Assembly (NCBI RefSeq): GCF_003501885.1
Contig: NZ_QWFA01000035.1
Span: forward strand, 1 to 48,747
Source: Streptomyces globisporus
GTDB lineage: Bacteria > Actinomycetota > Actinomycetes > Streptomycetales > Streptomycetaceae
Direction of reading: 5' to 3'
DNA: 48,747 nucleotides
Positions 6,118-14,187 of the stretch are shown here, piece by piece; positions within the stretch are counted from its first letter, which is position 1; every line of letters starts with the position of its first letter. The translations under genes were made by a program, and so were the position numbers. The notes beneath the pieces were generated by a model. It saw only the letters and a list, made by a program, of their open reading frames with translations. It made no database searches and had not been told where the DNA came from.

Positions 6118-8991
6118 TCACACCCACGTCCGGGGGCGGAAACGGTTGGCCCGCTCCACCAGTTCGATCCTCTCGTCGCCCCGCTGCGCGAGCCGGGCGA
6201 GCATCCGGTACGAGCGTTCCAGCCCGAACCGCAGTCCCCGCTCGGTCAGTTCGGCGCCGAGCAGCTTCCGTGCATCCGGCGGACCGGCGTCCGGTCCGCC
6301 CGGCCCCGGGACACCGGGACTACCGGAGAGTACCCAGTCCAGCGCCTTGCCCAGTACCTCCGTCGACAACTGCTCGTGCCGCACCGGGTCCAGACCGAAG
6401 GCGTCCAGCGCGGTCACCTGGACCCCGGCGGCCGACAGATCGGCCAGCAGCGGTTCCCGGTGCGAGCGCTCGCGCAGCCGCGCCCGGACGGCGGCGACCC
6501 GCGCCGCCGTGTAGTGGATCGAGGCCTCCGGCACCGACTCCAGGGTGCTCACCGCCGCCCCCCGCTCCCCGGCGGCGATCTGCACCCGGGCCAGGCCGAA
6601 CGCGGCGCTGACGAACCCCGGATCGGTCGCCCACACCAGGCGGTAGTACTCGGCGGCGTTGTCCAGCTGGCCCAGCACCTCCGCACAGATCCCGAGGGCC
6701 AATTTGGGTGCCATCTCCCCGGGGAACGCGTCGTAGACCGCGTCGAAGGAGAGCGCCGCCGTCTCGTGGTCGCCGGTCACCAGCGAGGTGACGCCCCGAT
6801 ACCAGACGACCCGCCAGTCGTCCGCGTGTTCACCCTCCAGGGTGGTCAGCGCACGGGCGGCCGCATCCGGCTCCCGCATCTCCAGCCGGGCCCGCAGCTC
6901 CCGCAGCCGGGTCTCCAGCGAGGGGGCGGAGACCGTGTGCAGGGCGGTGATCAGCTCGGCCGGGGCGGAGGCCATCAGACCGGCGAGGAAGCCGGCGTTG
7001 GGGTCCATCGCGTCGACCCGGGGGACCGGCAGCGCCAACGCGGTGGCCGGGGCGTCGAACGGGGCGAGCCGGACACCCCCGCCGGGGCCGTACGGTCCGG
7101 CCGGAGCGGTCTGGACGTACGGCCCGGCCGAGACGCCGGTGGCGTACGGTCCGGCGGAGAGGCCCGGGGCCTGCTCGGGCGGCCGGGGCGCCGGTACAGG
7201 GGCGTGCGCCGGGGGAGCGTACGGAAGCGGAGCCCCGCCGCCCGGCGCGGAACCCCGGACATGGGTCGGCGGCACGGCCAGGGGAGCGGCCCCCGGTGAA
7301 TCCGCCGCGTGACCACCTGCCGGGCCGGACGGCTGCGCGCCCACCGGCAGCGCCCCGGCCACCGCGGACGTCACGGCCCCCGGCGCGACCGGAGCCGCAC
7401 CGCCGTGGGCCTGCCCCGGGCCGCCCTGCGCGGGAATGCCGGCCGTCCGGCCGCCGCGGCCCTTGCGGCGGCCCAGCAGCCCGCCCCGCGCGGCGCCGGT
7501 GTCCCGGCCGCCCAGCTGCGAGACGTCGTCCGTCTGCGGGGCGAACAACTCCGTGTCGACCACGCGCAGTTCCGCGCCGAACAGCGTCGACAGGGCCGGA
7601 CGCGGCCGCCCGGTCTGCAACGCCACGACCTCCCGCAGCACCCCCGTCAGCTGCTCGGCCATCTCCGCCGCGGAGCCGAACCGCCGGGCCGGGTCCGGGT
7701 CGGTGGCCCGCACCAGCAGCCGGTAGAACGACTCGTAGGTGCGGAACACCTCGATGGTGTCCGGGTCCGGCAGCGAGTCCACGAAGACGTTCGTGTACCC
7801 CTGGAAGTCGAAGGTGAGGACCGCCAGCGTCCGGGCCACCGTGTACAGGTCGGAGGCGACCGACGGGCCCAGCTCCGCCACCTCGGGGGCCTGGTAGCCG
7901 ACCGTGCCGTAGATCGCGGACTCGTCGTCGTCCATCCGGCGCACCGCGCCCATGTCGATCAGCTTGAGCTGGTCCTCGGTCTGGATCGCGTTGTCGACCT
8001 TGAAGTCGCAGTAGAGCAGATTGCGGCTGTGCAGATGACCGAGCGCCTCCAGCGCCTCGATCCCGTACGCGCAGGCCTGCTCCACCGGCAGCGGGTCGCG
8101 CTTCCCGGCCGGGGTGCGGCGCTCGTTCGCGATCTCCTTGAGGGCCTTGCCGCCGACGTACTCCATGACGATGTAGCCGTCGAGGGAGCCGGTGCGCTGG
8201 TCCAGGTGCTCGACGAAGTTGTAGATCCGCACGATGTTGGAGTGCTCGATCTCGGCGAGGAAGCGGCGCTCGGAGATCGCGGCGGCCATCGCGTCCTGGT
8301 CGCCGGTGTCCAGCAGGCCCTTGAGGACCACCCAGCGGTCGGAGACGGCCCGGTCCACCGCGAGGTACACCCAGCCGAGACCGCCGTGCGCCAGACAGCC
8401 CACGACCTCGTACTGGCCGTGCACGATGTCGCCGCCGGTCAGCTTCGGCACGAAGGAGTACGGGTGGCCGCACTTGGTGCAGAACCCCTCGGTGCGGCCC
8501 TCCCGCTCACCGCGCGAACGGCCCACCGGGGCCCCGCAGTCCGAACGGGAGCAGAACCGCTTGCGCTCGGGCACCTCCGCCCGCTCCATCACCGCGGTAC
8601 GCGGATCGGGCCGGGGGACGTCCGGAACCTCCACCAGGCCGACGCCGAGCCGCCCCCGCGCCGAGGCCGCCGACGTCGAGCCGGAGGAGCGCACCGAGAC
8701 CGAACGGGACGTGGACGCCCCGGACAGCGAACGCGACAGCCGGCCGGAGACCGAACGGCGCGAGGTCGACGAACGGGACGAGGACCGGGCGGAGGCCCGG
8801 GAGCCGGATCGCTGCGACGAGCTGTCCCGGCTGCTCGCCCGGCCGCCCCCGGCGATCCCGGTCGGCGGCGAGGAGACCATGCCCGTCGGCGAGACGACCG
8901 GAGCCAGTCCGCAGGTGTCGCAGTACAGCTCACCGCCGCCCATGTCCTCGTAGGTCCCCTCGCACGCGGGGCGCTGGCACTGCGTACTCAT
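6118..8991 (-). CDS. pknG: PknG-type serine/threonine protein kinase
   Basis: This 957-residue soluble kinase resembles mycobacterial PknG, which phosphorylates FHA regulators to control glutamate and TCA-cycle flux. Order of parts: N-terminal ribbon (Cys5, Cys10, Cys24, Cys27); a Ser/Arg-rich linker (about 52-116); a rubredoxin-like pair of Cys knuckles (Cys147, Cys152, Cys171, Cys174); a kinase domain from about 193 with glycine loop AHGGLG (201-206), Lys224, YCDFKVDN (Asp329) and DMG (Asp346) in place of DFG, as in PknG; a Pro/Gly/Ala-rich linker; and C-terminal TPR-like helices (about 730-860). Its ATG overlaps the stop of the upstream gene by 4 bp (ATGA). A longer frame to 9345 is only a shadow inside that gene. 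The family call is firm; targets in this organism are not shown. Confidence 0.93.
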   Translation of the reverse strand: MSTQCQRPACEGTYEDMGGGELYCDTCGLAPVVSPTGMVSSPPTGIAGGGRASSRDSSSQRSGSRASARSSSRSSTSRRSVSGRLSRSLSGASTSRSVSVRSSGSTSAASARGRLGVGLVEVPDVPRPDPRTAVMERAEVPERKRFCSRSDCGAPVGRSRGEREGRTEGFCTKCGHPYSFVPKLTGGDIVHGQYEVVGCLAHGGLGWVYLAVDRAVSDRWVVLKGLLDTGDQDAMAAAISERRFLAEIEHSNIVRIYNFVEHLDQRTGSLDGYIVMEYVGGKALKEIANERRTPAGKRDPLPVEQACAYGIEALEALGHLHSRNLLYCDFKVDNAIQTEDQLKLIDMGAVRRMDDDESAIYGTVGYQAPEVAELGPSVASDLYTVARTLAVLTFDFQGYTNVFVDSLPDPDTIEVFRTYESFYRLLVRATDPDPARRFGSAAEMAEQLTGVLREVVALQTGRPRPALSTLFGAELRVVDTELFAPQTDDVSQLGGRDTGAARGGLLGRRKGRGGRTAGIPAQGGPGQAHGGAAPVAPGAVTSAVAGALPVGAQPSGPAGGHAADSPGAAPLAVPPTHVRGSAPGGGAPLPYAPPAHAPVPAPRPPEQAPGLSAGPYATGVSAGPYVQTAPAGPYGPGGGVRLAPFDAPATALALPVPRVDAMDPNAGFLAGLMASAPAELITALHTVSAPSLETRLRELRARLEMREPDAAARALTTLEGEHADDWRVVWYRGVTSLVTGDHETAALSFDAVYDAFPGEMAPKLALGICAEVLGQLDNAAEYYRLVWATDPGFVSAAFGLARVQIAAGERGAAVSTLESVPEASIHYTAARVAAVRARLRERSHREPLLADLSAAGVQVTALDAFGLDPVRHEQLSTEVLGKALDWVLSGSPGVPGPGGPDAGPPDARKLLGAELTERGLRFGLERSYRMLARLAQRGDERIELVERANRFRPRTWV

Positions 8992-10340
8992 CGTGATTCC
9001 CCCTGTTCGCCCGCGCCCCGCCCGTCCTGCGGTCCGTCGGGCCGGCGCGGCGGCAGCGACTCCGCGACCGCGTGCTGGTAACGCAGGACGGCCTGCTCGG
9101 CGACCCGCAGATCGCACGGCGCGCTCCACAGCATGCGGCGCGCCGCGTCGTACCGCTCGATCAGCAGCGGGTCCTCCGCCAGGCCGTGCCGGGCCACCTT
9201 CGCCTTGTACGCGTCGAGCCGGCCGCGCAGCTCCGCGCGGACCGCCAGCGGCGCGGTCACCGAGGTCAACGACTCGCGAGCGCGCAGCAGTTCGTCCTCG
9301 GCCTCCTGCTCCAGGGACTCCAGCAGCGGCGAGAGCCGGTGCCACTGGGCGTGCCTGCGGTGTTCCGACGCGGCCGCCAGACGCTCCTGGAGAGCGGTCG
9401 GCGGACCGCTGACCGCGGGCACCTCGGAGGCGGCGATCTTCGCCAGCACCTCGCCGCGCGCCGCCCGCGCCTCCGTCAGGGTGCGGTCGGCCCGCGAGAG
9501 CACGTCCCGCAGCCGCACCAGGCGCGCCTCCGCGTCCTGCCGTACCGCGAGCACCGCCTCGATCTCGCGCCGTACGTCCTCCAGGGCGCGGGCGGCCCGG
9601 TCGTAGCGCGAGGTGTCGGGGCGGCCGCCGCCGGGCGCGGCGCTGCCGGGACCCGGCAGCCAGAACGCCAGCGGGTCCGAGATCACCTGCACCCGCAGCG
9701 TCGTCAGCTCCTCGGTGATCTCCGTCAGATCGTCCCCGGCCGGATGCTCACCGGGCCGCACCCCCACCGAGTGCGCCAGCGACCGGGTCCGGTGCAGCTC
9801 GGCCGCGAGCAGGTCGATCCGGGCGGGCAGCGCCGACCAGACGGAGTCGGAGGCGACGACCATGTCCAGGGACCTGGCGTACAGCTCGTTCATCCGGGCG
9901 ACCAGCTCCTGGAGCGAGAACCGCTCGGAGAGCCGGGCCGGGCCCGTGGCCGAAGGCGGCGGCACCGCACCCGGGTTGGCGACCGTGACCGACTCGCCGC
10001 GCAGCAGCTCGGTCAGCGCCGCGAGGTCCTCCCGGTTCGGGTGGCGGCGGCGCGCACGGATCTCGCGGGCCTCGGACAGCGCCCCCGCGTACGCGTCGAA
10101 GTACCCCCACAGGAGGGTGATCGACTGCTCGGTGGCGGCCCAGCGCTCCCGGGTGACGCCGGTCAGCTCGGCGCCCTCCAGGAGCCGGCGCCCGGCATGG
10201 TCCTGGAGCGCGAGGAGCGAGGTCTCGATGGCCTCGTGCTCCGCCCCGAGCCGGGCCAGCGCACGGTCCGCCTCCTCCCGGTCCATGACCGGTCCGGAGG
10301 GCCTCCCCGCGAAGCTGGGGAAGGATCCCGCGACGCCCAT
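8988..10340 (-). CDS. Helical protein of unknown function in the PknG operon
   Basis: I do not recognise a domain in this 450-residue protein. It is rich in Ala, Arg, Glu and Leu, with long predicted helices such as the segments around residues 245-300 and 330-400, which look like coiled coils. It has no signal peptide and no membrane span. The ATG at 10338-10340 has GAGGTGA at good spacing. Its stop overlaps the start of pknG by 4 bp, and it follows the glnH-like gene by 140 bp. This placement between the binding protein and the kinase suggests a cytoplasmic adaptor linking the membrane sensor to PknG, but this is inference from position only. Confidence 0.85.
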   Translation of the reverse strand: MGVAGSFPSFAGRPSGPVMDREEADRALARLGAEHEAIETSLLALQDHAGRRLLEGAELTGVTRERWAATEQSITLLWGYFDAYAGALSEAREIRARRRHPNREDLAALTELLRGESVTVANPGAVPPPSATGPARLSERFSLQELVARMNELYARSLDMVVASDSVWSALPARIDLLAAELHRTRSLAHSVGVRPGEHPAGDDLTEITEELTTLRVQVISDPLAFWLPGPGSAAPGGGRPDTSRYDRAARALEDVRREIEAVLAVRQDAEARLVRLRDVLSRADRTLTEARAARGEVLAKIAASEVPAVSGPPTALQERLAAASEHRRHAQWHRLSPLLESLEQEAEDELLRARESLTSVTAPLAVRAELRGRLDAYKAKVARHGLAEDPLLIERYDAARRMLWSAPCDLRVAEQAVLRYQHAVAESLPPRRPDGPQDGRGAGEQGESR

Positions 10341-10480
10341 CGATCACCTCTCCGCTCTCCCCGCCGGGCCGGTGGGCCCGGCGGGATCGGTCTGCTTCGG
10401 TCTGTTCCGGCCGGCTCGTTCCGGTCCGTACGCCGCTGTGGTGCACGGTTCCGCGGCGCAGGTGCCGCGGGGGCACGGGG

Positions 10481-11515
10481 TCAGTCGGTGCGGTACTTGG
10501 GGGCGGGCGGTGCGGTGATCCCGGGCAGGCCGGTCGCCAGCCACTTCCCGTAGGACCGCATCCAGGCGCTGTCCTTGCCGCCCGCCCGGTAGTCGACCAG
10601 GACCTTGTTGACCCGGGCCACCAGGTCGTCGGAGCCCTTCTTCGTGGCGACGCCGTAGTACTCCGTGGTGAACGGGTCCTTCCCCTTGAGCTCCACCGCC
10701 GGGTCCTGCGCCGCCTGCCCGGCCGCCAGGGCGTTGTCCGTGACGACGGCGTCGACCTCGCCGAGCTGGAGCCGCACCAGACAGTCCAGCTGGTTGGGCA
10801 CGGTCAGCCGGTCCGGGTCGCGCTCGGTGCCGTCGAAGTCGTCCTTGTAGAGCGCCCCGAAGGACTTCTTCTCCAGCGCCTCGTACGCCGTGGAGCCCTC
10901 GGCCGAGCAGACCCGCTTGCCCTTCAGCGAGGAGTCGTAGCCGGTGATCGGCGACTTCTTCGGGGCGAGCACCTGCTGCCCGGCCTGGAAGTAGGCGGTG
11001 GAGAAGGAGACCTGCTCCAGCCGCTTGCAGTTGATCGTCATCGTCCGCACGACGACGTCGACCCGGTCGTTCTCCAGGGCGGCGATGCGCTGGTTGGTGG
11101 GGATGGCCCGGAAGATCACCGCGTCCGGGTCGCCCAGGAGGTCATCGGCGATGGCCCGCACCAGGTCGATGTCGAACCCCTCCAGATCCCCGCTCTCCGG
11201 ATTGCGGTAGCCCCAGCGGAAGCTGTTCTGGTCGACGCCCGCTATCAGCTTGCCGCGCTCCTTGATCTTCTCGATGTTCGGCCCGTCGTCGCCGGACGCG
11301 GGCAGGCTCGCCTCCGGCTCGGTGCACGCCTCGGCCCGGGTCCGGTCGGCCGTCACCACCCCGCCCGACGTACCCGCCCCGGCCGAACCGCCGTCGTGGT
11401 GGGCCAGCGGCAGCAAGGTGACAGCGGCGGTCACCGCGCACGCCACCGCCATTCCCGTCACACCGCCCCAGCCGCGCAGGCCGCCGCGCCCGGGCCGGCC
11501 CTCGGACCTGCTCAT
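10481..11515 (-). CDS. glnH: GlnH-like amino-acid binding protein
   Basis: This 344-residue protein is an extracytoplasmic solute-binding protein of the family-3 (amino acid) type. A basic N-terminus and one hydrophobic stretch (about 20-42) export or anchor it; there is no strong lipobox. The binding fold begins at IKERGKLIAGVD and includes GFDIDLVRAIADDL and DVVVRTMTINCKR, where the Arg after VV is the usual carboxylate ligand for Glu/Gln/Asp-type substrates. No ABC permease or ATPase lies nearby. Instead it sits between a GlnX-like membrane protein and pknG, as glnH does in mycobacteria, so a sensing role is more likely than transport. I start at the ATG at 11513-11515, which has GAGGGG just upstream; it follows the stop of the previous gene by 11 bp. 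Confidence 0.88.
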   Translation of the reverse strand: MSRSEGRPGRGGLRGWGGVTGMAVACAVTAAVTLLPLAHHDGGSAGAGTSGGVVTADRTRAEACTEPEASLPASGDDGPNIEKIKERGKLIAGVDQNSFRWGYRNPESGDLEGFDIDLVRAIADDLLGDPDAVIFRAIPTNQRIAALENDRVDVVVRTMTINCKRLEQVSFSTAYFQAGQQVLAPKKSPITGYDSSLKGKRVCSAEGSTAYEALEKKSFGALYKDDFDGTERDPDRLTVPNQLDCLVRLQLGEVDAVVTDNALAAGQAAQDPAVELKGKDPFTTEYYGVATKKGSDDLVARVNKVLVDYRAGGKDSAWMRSYGKWLATGLPGITAPPAPKYRTD

Positions 11516-11526
11516 CGCTGCCCCTC

Positions 11527-12912
11527 TCACCGGTACTCCGAGAGCCTGCGGTTGACCCCGACGATCACGGCGACGGCCCCCAGCACCGCCAGGGCCGCGG
11601 CCCCGGTCGGCAGGCCCCGCAGGACCCCGCGCCCGTCCTTCGCCGCCGAGGTGAACTCGCCCTGCTCATGGGCGAGCGCCTTCTCCAGCGCGGCGTCCAC
11701 CTGCTGGAAGGACTGCCCGGTGGACTTCTCCGTCCCGATGATCTGCGCCAGCGCGCCGTCGTAGTCGCCCCGGTCGTCCGTGGCCCGGGCCTCGCGGTGC
11801 CGTGCCTGCCACTGCGACACGCCGTCCGCCGCCGTGGCCACCGGCGCGCTCCCGCTGTCGTCGTCCGCGAGCCGCTCGGCCTTCTCCAGCTGCGCCTTCA
11901 GCGCCTTCATCCCCGAGCCGTAGTCCGCCTCGTACTGGTCGGCGGAGCCGTCGGGCGTCAGCACCGCGCCCCGAGCCACCAGGGTGAGGTTCTCATTGGC
12001 GCGCGCCTTCAGGGAGTTGATCCGGGCGTCGTTGAGGACGTCCAGCGACTCCTGGCCGTGCACCATCGCCGACCGCAGCTCCGCGCGGGCCACCGTGTGC
12101 CCCACGGCCAGCCAGAGCACCACCACCGAGGCGGCGGCCGTCGCCGCCAGCAGCCCGTGGTTCAGCACCCGGTTCGTCCGCCGGTAGGTGCGCCGCTGCA
12201 TCCACCCCAGCGCGCCCAGCACGACGGCCCCGGCGCCGATCGACCACAGCGGCCACTGCCGGGCGTCGGCCGAGTCGCTCTCCAGCCGGCCCGTCTCCGC
12301 CGCGTACAGCCGCTCGGCGGCGGGGAGCATCTCGCCGGTCATCTTCTGGTTCGCGTACCGGAGATAGGCGCCGCCCAGCGGCAGGCCCTGGCGGTTGTTG
12401 GCGCGGGCGCGCTCGATCAGGCCCGTGTAGACCGGGAGCAGCTTGTTGAGGGTGGCTATCTCACGGCTGGACGCACTGGCGGAGTCGGTGCTCCCCGACG
12501 CCTTCACCAGCAGCCGGGCCGCCTCCTCGATGTCCTTCCGATACTGCTCCTGCACCGCCTCGGGCTCCTGCGCCCCCGCGAGGAACCCACTGGCCGCCGT
12601 CGTGTCCGCGTCCGCCAGGAAGCGGTAGATGTCCGCGGCGTCGGCGCTGAGCGGCTGGCTGCGGCTGACCACGTCGTCGGCCGAGGAGGCCCGCTGGGAT
12701 ATCTCCAGCGTGGTCACCGCGCCGAACGCGACGACCAGCAGGGCCAGGACGGCCCCGATGATCTGGAGCCGGCCGGGCTCGGTCGTCGCCACGGCGCGCA
12801 GGCGCCGCACCTGCGCGGTCCACGTGGTGCGCTGGGCGGGCACGCCGGCGTGCCCGGACAACGGGTCCGGCGTACGCAACGTCTGCGAGCCGCCGCTCGG
12901 CGGGTGTGTCAC
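11527..12912 (-). CDS. glnX: GlnX-like multi-span membrane sensor
   Basis: This 461-residue membrane protein has four predicted spans: about 50-68, 221-238, 254-272 and 436-455. Two largely helical extracytoplasmic regions (about 70-215 and 273-430) resemble four-helix sensor modules, and the protein lacks any kinase or methyl-accepting output domain. Its position directly before a GlnH-like protein and upstream of pknG matches mycobacterial glnX-glnH-pknG, where GlnX carries the amino-acid signal from GlnH to PknG. The start is the GTG at 12910-12912, preceded by GGGGGAGG. It is the first gene of the seven-gene minus-strand operon. The GlnX identity rests on topology and gene order rather than on sequence motifs I can name. 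Confidence 0.75.
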   Translation of the reverse strand: MTHPPSGGSQTLRTPDPLSGHAGVPAQRTTWTAQVRRLRAVATTEPGRLQIIGAVLALLVVAFGAVTTLEISQRASSADDVVSRSQPLSADAADIYRFLADADTTAASGFLAGAQEPEAVQEQYRKDIEEAARLLVKASGSTDSASASSREIATLNKLLPVYTGLIERARANNRQGLPLGGAYLRYANQKMTGEMLPAAERLYAAETGRLESDSADARQWPLWSIGAGAVVLGALGWMQRRTYRRTNRVLNHGLLAATAAASVVVLWLAVGHTVARAELRSAMVHGQESLDVLNDARINSLKARANENLTLVARGAVLTPDGSADQYEADYGSGMKALKAQLEKAERLADDDSGSAPVATAADGVSQWQARHREARATDDRGDYDGALAQIIGTEKSTGQSFQQVDAALEKALAHEQGEFTSAAKDGRGVLRGLPTGAAALAVLGAVAVIVGVNRRLSEYR

Positions 12913-13212
12913 TCGCCCTCCCCCTCGGTCACTGACAGTTGGGTCCCCGTCCCGTCCCCGTCATCAGTCCCCGCATTCGATCAGGGCGGACGCGGCCGAT
13001 CAAGGCAAGCAGCACAACGTGCCCGGATACATCCCCATAAGCGAACGGACTTCCCATCAGGTACACGTTCCAGAAGCCCGATCGGTTCCCTCGCGCCCCT
13101 CGTACGCCGGCCGTTCACCCGTACGAGGAACGAACGGGGAACGAACGAGCGGCGTCCCCCCACGTGGTGTGCGTGGAGGGACGTTTCCCCGACGAGCGGT
13201 GCACCGGAACCC
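12913..13212 (-). promoter_or_regulatory. Upstream region of the GlnX-PknG operon
   Basis: This 300-bp non-coding gap precedes the signalling operon. On the minus strand TTGATC (plus 12998-13003) and TCGAAT (plus 12975-12980), with a 17-bp spacer, form a plausible SigHrdB-type promoter about 65 bp before the GTG start. Farther out, at 13127-13147, two GGAACGAACG units start 11 bp apart. I see no open reading frame and no clear terminator for the kinase gene of the csn operon that ends at 13213. Confidence 0.45.
13127..13147. repeat. Direct repeat phased by one helical turn
   Basis: GGAACGAACG occurs at 13127-13136 and again at 13138-13147, an 11-bp period. On the minus strand the units read roughly GTTCGTTCCCC, with GTTCACCCG nearby on the plus strand (13113-13121). 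Eleven-base direct-repeat units are the format of Streptomyces PhoP boxes, but the match to that consensus is partial. Confidence 0.4.
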
Positions 13213-14187
13213 TCAGGCGTACCGCGCGCGCAGCCTCCGGTGGACCTCCGGACCCGCGCCCGTCCGGTCCAGGCCCAGCAGCGCCGCGCCCAGCACCGGC
13301 GGCTCGGACACGACGCGCACCTCGGCCTTCGGGGCGCGGGCCGCCAGCAGCGCGGCGATCCGGTCGTTGAGCTGCGGGTGGCGCGCGGCCAGCACACTGC
13401 CGCCGAGCAGCACCGGAACCTCCTCCTCCAGCAGGTCGAGGCGGTCCAGCGCGACCACGGCCATCGCCACCACCTCGTGCGCCTGCCGCTTCACCAGCGC
13501 GGCCGCCACCGGGTCCCCGGCCTCCGCCGTGTCGAACAGCACCGGCGTCAGCTCGTGCCGCCGCGCCAGTGGGATCGCGCCCCGGTGCAGCGCCTCGATC
13601 AGTCCGTACATCGAGTCGAGCCCGAAGTGGCCCGGCAGTGTACGGGCCAGCTCCGACGGCTCGCCGCGTCCGTCCTCGGCGCGCGCGGCGAACCACAGCG
13701 CCTCCTCCGCGAGCCCCGAACCGCCGCCCCAGTCACCGGAGATGCGCCCGATCGCGGGGAAGCGGGCGGTCCGCCCGTCCGGGGTCATGCCCACGCAGTT
13801 GATCCCCGCCCCGCACACCACCGCGACGCCCCGGGGCTCGTCCACCCCGGCGCGCAGGATCGCGAAGGTGTCGTTGCGCACCTCCACCGATGAGCCCCAC
13901 CCGCGCGACTCCAGAGCGGCGGCCAACTCGGCCTCCTCGACCGGCAGATCGGCATTGGCCAGACAGGCGGAGACATGACCGGAGAGGACGGGCGGAGCCG
14001 GCAGCTCCGTGACCGCCCGCTCCAGCACCCCGGCCAGCACGTCGATCGCGGCCTCCACCCCGATCGCCGGCGGCTGGAAACCGCCGCCCCGCGCCGTGGC
14101 CAGCACCGTTCCGTCCTCGCCGATCAGTGCCACATCGGTTTTGCTGTTGCCCGCGTCGATGGCGACGACCGACACGTTCACGCCCAC
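13213..14187 (-). CDS. csnK: BadF/BadG-type sugar kinase (CsnK-like)
   Basis: This 324-residue protein belongs to the BadF/BadG/BcrA/BcrD ATPase family that includes N-acetylglucosamine kinase. Seen: phosphate-1 motif VVAIDAGNSKTDVAL (about 7-21), the NDTFAIL segment, adenosine-side motif GVAVVCGAGINCVG, IGRISGDWGGGSGL, and a late PVLLGGSVLA. It is the last gene of a six-gene operon with an ABC importer and a GH4 hydrolase, so its substrate is probably glucosamine, chitobiose or a related amino sugar. I use the GTG at 14185-14187 because GGGAG lies 8 bases before it; a GTG at 14181 would give the classic 4-bp overlap with the hydrolase stop but is too far from that site. Confidence 0.82.
   Translation of the reverse strand: MGVNVSVVAIDAGNSKTDVALIGEDGTVLATARGGGFQPPAIGVEAAIDVLAGVLERAVTELPAPPVLSGHVSACLANADLPVEEAELAAALESRGWGSSVEVRNDTFAILRAGVDEPRGVAVVCGAGINCVGMTPDGRTARFPAIGRISGDWGGGSGLAEEALWFAARAEDGRGEPSELARTLPGHFGLDSMYGLIEALHRGAIPLARRHELTPVLFDTAEAGDPVAAALVKRQAHEVVAMAVVALDRLDLLEEEVPVLLGGSVLAARHPQLNDRIAALLAARAPKAEVRVVSEPPVLGAALLGLDRTGAGPEVHRRLRARYA

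Noticed and set aside
9003..9345. N-terminal extension of the kinase gene
   Set aside because: The added 118 codons lie inside the upstream gene and are Ala/Gly/Arg-rich; the ATG at 8991 gives the zinc-ribbon start and a 4-bp overlap.
10341..10480. A 66-codon minus-strand frame between glnH and the helical protein gene
   Set aside because: It overlaps the end of glnH, lacks a ribosome site and has Pro/Arg/Thr shadow composition.
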